From assembly GCA_905160935.1 (NCBI GenBank), contig CAJHZI010000511.1, forward strand, positions 124,001 through 188,000: DNA of 64,000 bases, in the 5' to 3' direction. Within the stretch, counting starts at the first letter, position 1, and every line of letters starts with the position of its first letter. Below, piece after piece: positions 12,086 through 22,300 of this stretch. The DNA is from Enchytraeus crypticus. Taxonomy: Eukaryota > Annelida > Clitellata > Enchytraeida > Enchytraeidae. The position numbers were made by a program, and so were the translations under genes. A model generated the notes under the pieces. The model had not been told where the DNA came from and searched no databases. It saw only the letters and a program-made list of their open reading frames with translations.

Positions 12086-13071
12086 TATATATGTATATAT
12101 CTCTATACGCGTAGATCACATAGCAGAAGATACGTTAAAACAACTGATTTCAAAATATGACAACATGCGCAGCTTACCCTAAACCATTTAACGTAGCAAT
12201 TATCTCAGACTAAATTCTTAAGATTTTTCAATGTTTCTTTTTCTATGTAGAAATGTCTAGTGTCATCATTCAGTTGAACTAATGAACAGAAAATTAAACA
12301 CTCTCGCTCAAGATATGTCACCATTCACTGTTTAATTGCACTCAATTGAAGGCGCAGTAATGCTGTTTATAATGGGTCCTTAACAGTTTTGTGTTGACAC
12401 TTAGAAGATCAGAGTATACGATAGAAACATGAGTTTATTCTTAAAAAACGTGGAAATGTATGATTTTGTTTCGACTTGGTAAGTTTGTAAAAGTTTCAGG
12501 AACACCGCTGACCGGTCAAATGATGTCTAATTATTTTTAAATATCTATTAGATGAAGTATAAAAAGATTAAAAGTAAAATTAAGCGAAAAGAAAAGTGTC
12601 ACCAGTTGAAATCTAATCTGTGCATGTTTTTTGTCATGAAAATGGTGAATTATGATTATTTTTTATATTCTTGACCAACTAAATTAAAGCTAACAACGGA
12701 TGGTTGCTTTTTGTGCAAATATCTAAAAGGGTACAACCGAGAGTTTAGCGGCGAGGAATGAGTGAAATCTGATTTGAGTAGACATCAAAGGTATGAGCAG
12801 CCTAAAACATTTCTGTTTGGCTAATGCTCATAGGTAATTTTATAAATTGATGGATAATGAGAATTATGCGTCGGTTTCTAATCAGCAGGTGATGTTAGAA
12901 ATAACGCTTAGTAACAAAGTAATTTGTTTCATTTGCATTCTATTATTTTTTATTCTATTATTTTAATTTAATTTTATTGTATAGTTGAGGAATGACTGAA
13001 TCAAAAGTTATTAAAAAAGGAGTAGATTATTTTAAATTTGTGCCATTTTGTTTCCTATGACATACATTAAC

Positions 13072-13185
13072 AGAGATCAGGAATGTTAGCTGATCTAAAG
13101 ATTCACTCATATGTGGGCTTAATAGGAAAGCGGAAGATGGAATATAGTGGAGGCTTTATATGCCATGGACCAGTAGGCAGTGCAC

Positions 13186-13231
<46 letters not shown>
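13072..13231 (+). mobile_element. RTE-like LINE 3' terminus with GA tail
   Basis: Contains TGATCTAAAGATTCACTC, TATGCCATGGACCAGTAGG and CAGTGCACTAAGAGAGAG, running without a break into (GA)n to 13231. It is the same 3' end as the other LINE copies. Confidence 0.7.
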
Positions 13232-13234
<3 letters not shown>

Positions 13235-13236
<2 letters not shown>

Positions 13237-15440
13237 ATACAGTTGTGTCTATGTAAATTCAGATTTACCTCAGTTTTAAAATAGAAATTTTTAGTATTGC
13301 TACTCTTACTAGCTGTTACCTTGCTGTTACCTAATTCACCAGCCTCACTTGCAAGAGATGAACGTGTAAAAGTTCTATCAGTTAGGAAGCCATCGTTGGT
13401 TAGAGTTAAAGTATCAAAGCGAACGAACAATCATGGAGGCGGGTGTGCCGTCAATAAATTGAACAACAGATATGTTTAATGTAGATCAAAAGAAAATGAG
13501 TAGTTTTATTACATACGGATGGACAAGAACCTCAACAGCTAAGTTGAGGTTTAAGTTTCAATTGTATGAAATGTAAAGATTTCTAAACTGATATATAAAG
13601 ATTTCTATACATGTAGATACAGCAAAAACATTATATTAGCAATGAAAGTATGTTCGTATTCTGTTAAGTTCGTAAGCTTAACATCATGAAACTTTAGTTG
13701 AAAATTTATGTAAATATTCAATAGACTTCTACAGTTTACAATTTTACAGTCTACCGTTAACAGTTTTTATACACGACAATTTACAGTGTTTGGTCTAATT
13801 TGTGAATACATTTATCACATCTTACATAAATGTGTAAAATGCTAATTAATTACTACTAATGATTATTTTTGAAGCTAACACTACAATTTTAATAGAAAAT
13901 GTGTACAAATCAATTGCAAAATCACAAATGGTATCTCTAAATAGCGATGAATTAATTTATTGTAAATGGAGGAAAGTCGGAGTAGGTCGAATAATTTAAT
14001 TAATCACGTTCTCAAGTAATTAACGAAACTTCTCAAGTTAAGTTAATGAATCAATGAATGAAGGAACTAAAAACGAATGAGGCATAACATGAATAACAAA
14101 ACTTTAAATTCTGAAATTTCGCATCATACAGTTAAAACTCTTAACAATTAGATATACTTCCATTTCTCAAGAGTTTTCGAATCTATTGCGGCCTTTACAA
14201 ACTAGAGCAATCTGGGACCCATAAAATTCCGTAGTGGAATTAATGGAATACTCAGAGAATTTGAAAAATGCGTAAAATACATCATCACCATTGATATAAG
14301 AGATCTATCATCATTAATATAATATATCCATCACCATTAATGTAATAAATCTATCACTATTAATATGATATACCTGTCAGCATTAATGCAATAGATTAAT
14401 AGTAATACTTGTACGAACATCTATTTACGTATACTTAAACTAGGAATTCAACGTGTTTGCTTCAAAAGTTTTACTATACAAATATTTTGCTTATGGGGCG
14501 AAACAATCTCCTTTTAAAAGCTTCTCATATCAATTTTTCTATAAATTTAGCTGCCTTATTGCGTAAAGAGTAATTAAGTTTATTCTACATGTACTTTCAG
14601 ACGCTTATCTGAATAGAAATATCTGATACATAGAATCTTTTGTTTGCACTATGCTTGTTATTGTTAAGCTTCTAGACTCCATGAAATGAACAGCTTTTGG
14701 TGATTTGAATGATTCAGTGAAATATCTATGTCTCTATCGTCTTAGATATATACGAAGATACATAGATACATACGAAGATATTAGCAATGGCGTTATGAAG
14801 CTTAAATTAGCATTTGATGCTTGCCCCGTAACTACATCTTCTTTATATACCTAGTTCTTGTAGCTTACGCTGCAGGCCAAGTTAAAATCATAAAAGATGA
14901 CTTCCAGGATTGCAGACACCTGTAGGACTTACAACTGATCTTAGCTTCGGGCAACGAAAGTGATGCCAAGCCATGGGGCTTTAAAATTTAAATGTATCGT
15001 TGTGATATATCTAATGACACGTTTACATATGAAATTTTGCACCAACCGGAGGCAATAAAATAGTACCATAATTAAATGGCTTCTTCCCTTTCATTAATTC
15101 GCGATTTTTGACATGTAATTGTAAAATTTGTAATTGCTACCGATTATTATATTCTCTTTGCAACGGGCGTTCCGGTAAGCCTGTGAGACTATGCTTAGAC
15201 TATGATTATACTTACCTCAGTTTAATATTAGCTGAGGAAACGGAGGTAAAAATCTTTCATTTACTTTTGTATTTGATAGTGGATCGGCATCACATTGGAT
15301 TTCGGTTTACTCTTAATTCACAACTATTCTTAAATCTTTCTTGGTAAAAGGATTTGTATTATCTTGTGTGTTTTTAGAGCTCTCTGACGATTCTATCATG
15401 TCGTAAAGCGGACGTTGAAATGTGAACATGTTCCTTGTAT
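13235..15440. other. Mostly unassigned AT-rich DNA
   Basis: Holds only the tandem repeat at 14281. An open frame at 15108-15347 overlaps a GTAAGC that could be a donor, but no coherent product was recognised. Confidence 0.5.
14281..14400. repeat. About 30-bp imperfect tandem repeat, 4 units
   Basis: ATCCATCACCATTAATGTAA-type units recur with AAT and ATA spacers. Confidence 0.65.
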
Positions 15441-15455
15441 AGTGAATACGCCGTA

Positions 15456-15495
15456 TATTGTAGAATTTTATATATACAATAAAAATTCTACAATA
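15456..15495. repeat. Short hairpin TATTGTAGAATTTT / inverse
   Basis: TATTGTAGAATTTT (15456-15469) and AAAAATTCTACAATA at 15481-15495 can pair with a short AT loop. Confidence 0.65.
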
Positions 15496-15523
15496 AGTAG
15501 TACATAATACATATACTGAATAT

Positions 15524-15556
<33 letters not shown>

Positions 15557-15567
15557 ATGTATACGCA

Positions 15568-15629
<62 letters not shown>

Positions 15630-15640
15630 TGCGTATACAT
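15557..15640. repeat. Perfect 84-bp palindrome centred on (TA)n
   Basis: ATGTATACGCATGAATATAT on the left is exactly mirrored by ATATATTCATGCGTATACAT on the right around a TA core. All pairs were checked outside the TA core. Confidence 0.9.
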
Positions 15641-16192
15641 GCGTATAATTAGTATATTTGCAGGTACATCTATACATGTATATGTATATAAGTATATACA
15701 TGCATATATACATGTAATTATCTATATATACTTTATTTGCTTATATTCGTTATTATGTTTACACATACTTTAGTTGCTGGGGAAGTAAATATAGTAAATA
15801 TAAAAGCGGATAAATTATTTTTAAATGCAGATGCAATGGTTTTAATTTAATTCTTCCTCAATCTGCATTATGTGCATGCGCATTACGCGCTTTGTATGCA
15901 GCGACCTTCCTGTTAAGTCATTTAATTCACTATATAGAGCGATATAATTTTTTCGTTGGAGCGAGGAATAATTACACTTGAGTTCAACGGAAATAAAAGA
16001 AATGAAAAACCGAAAACGGAAATGACTATTAGCACGATATACGTCGTGCCTCTGAAGCAAATATGCTAACCTTATTTTTCTTAATTATAAAATTAATGTC
16101 TAATTAAGCCATTGTTTTCAATAAACATAAGAAGCTCATATGCTCCAAATAATGTGTACCTAAATACCATCGTTTACCAACTGTTTGCAGCC

Positions 16193-16194
<2 letters not shown>

Positions 16195-16249
<55 letters not shown>
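16195..16249. repeat. (GA)n microsatellite
   Basis: A 55-base GA run with one CA interruption. Confidence 0.9.
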
Positions 16250-16439
16250 TAGATGGGAAACTGAAGAAGACATGTAGCCTAATGAACAGATACTTTAGTA
16301 GACTAGAATTAGTCGAAAGGGTTGTAAACACAGAAATGCTTAGATAGAATAGGTGAGGTGGGTAGAAAGTGGGGGAGTGAGTAGGAATTTAAGAAGCCAG
16401 TGCTGAATCACTTCCCGGAGTAGATCTAATGTTAAGTCC

Positions 16440-16642
16440 AAGCCAAGCCGTTAATTGGAGGTGGGAGTATAATTGGTGGAATGAGGAGTGGAGGATTGTT
16501 GGACTCAGAAGGGGAGGGCTATAGTGAGTAGAGAATGGCTGTAGCAGATAAGTTTCATTGGTTTCACTGCGGGGCTCTGATTGACTAGAAAACCGAGCGA
16601 TCAGCTGATTGTAACTTCATTTTACGACTGCCAGTAGCTTAG
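16440..16642 (+). promoter_or_regulatory. Candidate CDC25 promoter and untranslated first exon
   Basis: This stretch is more G-rich than its surroundings. It has three inverted CCAAT boxes (ATTGG at 16454-16458, 16472-16476 and 16557-16561) and ends in CTTAG|GTAAGA, a strong donor at 16642/16643. An acceptor at 18782 precedes the CDC25 start codon. Clustered CCAAT boxes bound by NF-Y are typical of G2/M promoters (established). The link to CDC25 is inference; no TATA box was identified. Confidence 0.35.
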
Positions 16643-16930
16643 GTAAGATAAACCTACCAGTTTATAGATGGAGAAATTTTTCAGAGGATTTTAAATTTAA
16701 AAGTTTTTATATTTATTTGATTTGTATTTGGTATTTATTGAATTTAATTCTTTATTGTACATGATTGAATTAGTATGGTAAAATAGTTTGCAGCACAGAA
16801 TATTTATTTCACAGATAACATGCATTAGGTGACAATTCAATTCACTTAAGTTCAATCTTCCTATGCGTTTCAGAAATAGAAGAGTTATTAATCTGGAGGA
16901 AAATTGAATGCTAGATAATAACAAGTCGCA

Positions 16931-17025
16931 ACTAACGTCAGTTTGATCTCTCGAAAGCGATATTAGTGAGGGGATAGCACAGGATATTGATCCACACATA
17001 CTGATCCGCGGTCGAATATCTTCAA
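16931..17025 (-). repeat. SINE-A fragment (reverse)
   Basis: AACTAACGTCAGTTTGATC and ACATACTGATCCGCGGTCGA are diverged matches to the SINE-A tail and head. Both ends are eroded. Confidence 0.55.
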
Positions 17026-17829
17026 TATTAAGAAATTAATGATAATTAAATAGTATCATTCGGATATCAATATCAATTTGGTTTTCTAAAATCTAGCATT
17101 ATCGAAATATAGAGCATAAATTGGAAGATTATTAAATTCATTTTTTATTAGATTGTCCAATTAATTTGTCATTATTTTGGGGATAAGTTAATGTAGTGAG
17201 TCAGTTTGAAATTATGCGTATAACGTCATAAAATATTAAAAGATCGATCCTAATGTACACTGAAATACCGTGGGTTCTATTCTTTAGATAGCTAATCAGA
17301 TTTTAAAATTTCGCAAAGTAAGTGAATAGATGACTAAGGTGTCTAATTATTATAAACATGTTCTATTAAAAGTTATAGAAATTATCATGAAAGACTATTT
17401 CACTCACGAATATTAATCAAGAGGAGATTGAATTCTCTCAAGACGTTATATTAAATTAATATCGATAATCGTAGTAAAACTAGAGAAATAGAAAATTTGA
17501 CTTAATCTCTAAATTTCGCTTTAATTTACCGGAGATTCAAATTTAATTTACAATGCCGAATTTACTATGAAATATAGATTATTAATCTCTGTATTATAGT
17601 TGGTAGCACTCATGAAGACATCGCGATGGTTAGACTAACAGCTTGAGTAGAATTGGCTTTACTGGTTTAAGTTTCGTCAATTACGGGCGAATCTCTGGAG
17701 TAATATACATGTAGGTCTACCTACACTAGAATAAGTTAAATGACTGATTATGATTTAGTAATATTAAATATCTTTGATTATAGACTTACTTCTACGGGAA
17801 ACCCCGTGAGGAGAATACTTTTTCTAAAG

Positions 17830-17993
17830 GAATAGTTGTGGGTATGACAGGATTTTTGTTAAGAAATTAACTGGATGATCTTGTTAATCTATGCAGAGCT
17901 CTTTATTGAGCGTGTAAACGGACTATAATATGTACATTGATTATAATATGATGACTATAGTATGTACATTGGACCTGCCACTAAGCAGAACTC

Positions 17994-18027
<34 letters not shown>
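17830..18027 (+). repeat. Repeat family R with (GA)n tail
   Basis: ATGATCTTGTTAATCTATGC, TATGTACATTGGACCTGCC and ACTAAGCAGAACTCTAGAGA run into (GA)n at about 17998-18027. A 27-base internal stretch around TATAATATG is duplicated. Confidence 0.6.
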
Positions 18028-18030
<3 letters not shown>

Positions 18031-18139
18031 AGATATATATACATGTATATGAAGCACACACTGTACTGAAATTATTATCTATGATGGCATGTATCGATTC
18101 TACCGGAATTGTTATCTATCATTTTTGAGGTTCACCGTA

Positions 18140-18290
18140 CTGTCTTCGTTTAAGACCTTACTTCTCTTCAGCATATTTCTTTTGCAGATTGGTCTGGGTG
18201 AATTGATCTGTAGTGATATGTGCTGTTGGGGACGTCCCTGACATCATCCCTAGATGAGAAAACAGACGTTTAACCTTTATTTATTTACAT
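18140..18290 (+). repeat. 3' end of a SINE/LINE (GACGTTTAACC tail)
   Basis: It is paired with 46780-46900 through TTGCAGATTGGTCTGGGTG, GGGGACGTCCCTGACATCA and ACAGACGTTTAACCTTTAT. No coding sequence is visible. It lies in the candidate first intron of CDC25. Confidence 0.6.
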
Positions 18291-18650
18291 GTGTATATTA
18301 GTATTACATATTTAAACCATTGGACAGCTCGGTTAATCATTCATGTTACCTGTAAGTGTCTGGGACGTTATTCTCTGAGAAGTTCTCCCTAGAATCGATC
18401 CAACGACCAATTGATTCCATCGATCCAATCAGTTGAGATTTACTTAGCGCTATAAAATTGTTTTGCATATGAGCTTTGAAGTAGCTACAGCTGTGAAAAT
18501 TGTTACTATATAAAATGTAAAAGTATATTGTAGTAATAGTCCAATACCGTTACGTCATGCTTGTTTTTGTTTACACATACCTCTGTACTAAACGGTATCA
18601 TAATATGTATTATGTTGTGTACTAAAATTCATTCCGCTTTTAATATGCGC

Positions 18651-18682
18651 ACCTACCACACTAACCTTGAAGTGTGGTAGGT
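18651..18682. repeat. Hairpin in the candidate CDC25 first intron
   Basis: ACCTACCACACT (18651-18662) pairs perfectly with AGTGTGGTAGGT (18671-18682) over an 8-base loop. Weaker pairing continues outward (ATATGCGC with ATGCATAT). Confidence 0.7.
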
Positions 18683-18874
18683 ATGCATATCCGTGCGCAT
18701 AACACTAGAACATAACTATAGCGTAAACATTTCCTGTAGATGAGAATCAGAATAGATAAATACAAATATTTGCTATTTTCAGATTGTTGTGCTGCAGCTG
18801 TAGAAATTATTTAGTATAGTTCGTTTTACAGTTCAATAAGTTTCGGAGAAAGTCTATTGGTTAGTTTATCTCAA

Positions 18875-19339
18875 ATGGAAGAGTGGGTAATGGGAACACG
18901 GGAAAGGTTGATGGAAGAGAGAATTCGCGATATCTCCAGTCCCATGGAATTGGACAACTCTCTAACTGGAGCCGGTTATACCATGAATCTGAAACCATAC
19001 AATTCCAATGATCTGACTTCATTTAATTTCGCCAAAGAAAATAAGCCATGCCTGGTTCAGACTTCATCCAGCGCCCAGCATCATATGTTAGCCGGCACCC
19101 CGATTGGTGCTGAAAACAAATTAAACTTGCATATATTCTCCAGCGGTTCAGTCGCATCCCAACATAGTAGACGTTACGCTATGGCTGGACTTCGGACTTC
19201 AAACAGTTCTGGAAGTAAGAAGGAGCATATGATATTTTCCAGATCTGGAAGTTGGGGCGGAAAGATTAGGCATAAGAGATTTGGTGTTCATGTAATGGGT
19301 GTGGCAGGATGTAATTCAACTCCATTAAGTGGAAAAAAG
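18875..19339 (+). CDS. cdc25: CDC25 coding exon 1 (N-terminal regulatory region)
   Basis: 155 codons from ATG to an AAG|GTAATA donor, phase 0. The reading frame is open a little upstream, but the first Met in it is MEEWVMGTRERL, so this start was chosen. It contains possible CDK or Polo-docking sites (SSP at residues 21-23, TP further on) and an R/S-rich stretch. No folded domain is recognisable, as is usual for CDC25 N-termini. A good acceptor, CTATTTTCAG, ends at 18782, so about 90 bases of 5'UTR may belong to this exon. Confidence 0.85.
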
Positions 19340-22300
19340 GTAATAAATTTTAAAATTTATCATAAAACCATTTAAAATTGTCTTAATTTTCATGCCATTT
19401 TCAGGTATCTTTTAAGCAATCTTTGGATAGTTAATTAAAAAGTAATATTTTGAAAACACTCTAACAATATGTTTTTGTATCATTCGTACCCAGATAAACA
19501 ATACATATTTTATTCAATTACACATACGGTTTAGATGAGCGATCCTAGTGACTTTGCTTTCTGTAAGATACCCAAATTTATTGAAGCTGTCCTCACAATG
19601 ACAGGTTAACGACTTTACTACAGATTTACTCACTTATTCTGAGAAATTGGTTTTATTTGACGTTATTTTATATTAGATTTAATACGTCTTCACTGTGTCT
19701 AAATTATTAATTTTTTCAATTGCTTAACAGGCAACAATAAATCTAGGGTTTGAAGTATCTAGTGTTCAAATTGATCTACAAGCTCCGTAACATGTTTGTT
19801 AATTATATTAAACGTGCTATATTTTAAATTAGGTGACTCTTCGTCATAAAAACGACATTCAGCTCAATCTAGTGCATGAAATGATTGATAGATCACTTCC
19901 CGCCACTTCTATTCTAGCTCCTCCCCCTTTCCAGTCTGCGTCCAGACAGCTCGTATCAACTCCGGCCATCTTATCCCAGAACCTGAGTTCTAGCTATAGA
20001 AAGAACGCCTATCGTTCCATTGAGGAAATAACGGATGCGGACTTCTTTGGGTGGTCGCGAAAATCAACTCTGATTAAGGAAGATGAAAAGGAAAATCACT
20101 CACCGATGATTACGACCATCGACGCAAGCACAACTGAACTTCTTCTTAAGCCGATTCTCTCAGAGTCACAGAAGTTGTTGTCAAGCAAACTGATGGAGTC
20201 GTGCTTTCGACAGCCTACCAGGCAGCGCGAGGTCCTAGAAGATAGTCACGCCACTGATCATCTATCCAAGTCAATTCTTTCTCAGTCCTTCGACTGCAGT
20301 TTGATGAGGCCGAAAGGTTCAGCTCGTGTGGACAGACTTAGGCAACTGTTCGAAGACTCGGTGAATCGAAGTGATGTGGAGTCGACTGAAGTAGCAGCGT
20401 CCTTTCTTGCTGACAATTCGAAGTTAACGCGGTTTAGCGCGAGAAAGAATCTATTTAATGCTTCCTCAGATTCATTCTCCAGTACGTCATCGTGCCCTAG
20501 GAGAACTGCCAGACGTATGCTGAACTTGAGTGAATGTAGCATCGTTCAGGCCGCTTCTAGAAGTTCATCGTCAACTCCTGCTGACAAAAGCAATGCCAGA
20601 AGGAGCACGCATATGGCAGATTATTGTGGAATCAATTTATTATCGGATATGCATACTGTGGGAGGCTGTTCCACTGGAGAAAGAATGCTGGACAATGATG
20701 ATTTTGTGATGCCTGGAATTGAAGCGCATTCTTATGATGTCGCTGCCACAAACTCTCTGGAAGAATTAATACCGGCCAATTCGTCTAGAAAAAACATTGG
20801 TGAAAGAGCAGCACCAACTGATTGCGAAAGAGTAAATATGTCTAATGGTTCGATATTGAAATCTGCAGCAAATAGTGAAGACGCCACAAAAACCACAACT
20901 AGCCTTGGTACTTGTTTCGCGGTGCCGACGAGGCCAAGATGTCTCTTAGACTCGTCAATTTTCAACCATAAAATTGAAAAGTGGGGCAAATCAAAGAGTG
21001 CAGCTTTGAGCATGGGCAGGGCTAATGACGAAGGCTCCGCCCACGTTGGTCACTCTCTCACCAAATGTCACTCAGAGGCGGAAACTTCAATGAGAGCTAG
21101 AAGATTGGATGAACTTGTTTGTAATCTGGGAGATAATCCAATAGGTGACTTCAGTCGTTCTTGCTGTCTCCCTCTGGTGAAAGGCGGAAAGCATCCGGAT
21201 CTCTACTCCATATCGCATGATACGGTATGATTTAAAATGATATAATCAATCAATACGCTCAGTAAAATATCAAACTGTAAATATCTGTTGGAATAATACT
21301 AATTTAGAAGCATAGATAACCTGGCTAAATATATTCATGATAACTATTTACGCTTTACGCTTTTGAACTTAAACAATAATTTGTCGATATAAATCTTTTC
21401 AGGAAAGATTAGACTAATTCAAGATTTATTTTTTCTTAACGGAAATTGTTAATTTAAATGGAATAACAAACTGTAATTTCCGTGTAGTTTTTGTTGCTTA
21501 AAAATAGATTAAATAAATAAACTTTTTTCACTTGTAGCTTAGGTTTAACCGTAAAAATTTGATCTAGCGTTGAAAAGATCCATATTCCTAGCGAAAGAGA
21601 TTTCAAAGCATCTGCCTACTTGAAAGTATTAAAACTACTACCAAAACAGCAATTTTGTTAAATATAGTGTCATCTTGCGAATAAATATAAATTTATAATT
21701 TGATTTGAGTTTTAATTGATTTACTAGGTAGAAAACTAGAAATCTGCCATTGATGAGCCAGTGTGTCAGTCATATGTTATAGATTTATTTAATATGTTGA
21801 CTTAGAATAGATCAAGGCTGTCAAAATGCATTACTGCGAAAGTAATAAAAGTTAAATGTTTGAGACTTAATCGTTAAATGAAACAACTAAGCAAAGTCAC
21901 AATATACCACTTGCAATATGCCATATAAATAGCCAAACGATTGATTAATCATTTCTATAATTTATAAGAAAATCAAATTTTCGACCGCCCAGTGACGATT
22001 AAATAATTCTAGCTGAATTAAAATCTCTACCTATCGTTAGAGATTAATTTATTTTGAAAATTAATGTTTGGTATTCCATAGATGGCACGAGTTTTGCTGA
22101 ACCAGTTTTCTGATGTTTTGAAGAGCTACACTGTGATAGACTGTCGCTATCCATACGAGTATGAAGGAGGCCATATAGAGGTAGGTTCAGTAGATGATAT
22201 CTGATGCTTTATAGTTTATATCATATACTAGCTATATTAACTTTTCGTTTAAATATTTTCATATCTTTTAGAATTATTTTCAGCAGTCTATAACGTTTCA

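Larger units (their letters stand above)
10880..13070. other. Mostly unassigned AT-rich DNA
   Basis: Contains the repeats at 11609, 11873 and 11983 and a TA run at 12042-12081. No exon with matching splice sites was found. Confidence 0.5.

Noticed and set aside
11869..12114. Tyr/Ile and Cys/Val-rich frames over TA and GT runs (also 15313, 57651, 58468)
   Set aside because: Simple-sequence artefacts.
20282..21013. Reverse-strand open frames inside CDC25 exon 2
   Set aside because: Shadows of the coding exon with no independent signals.
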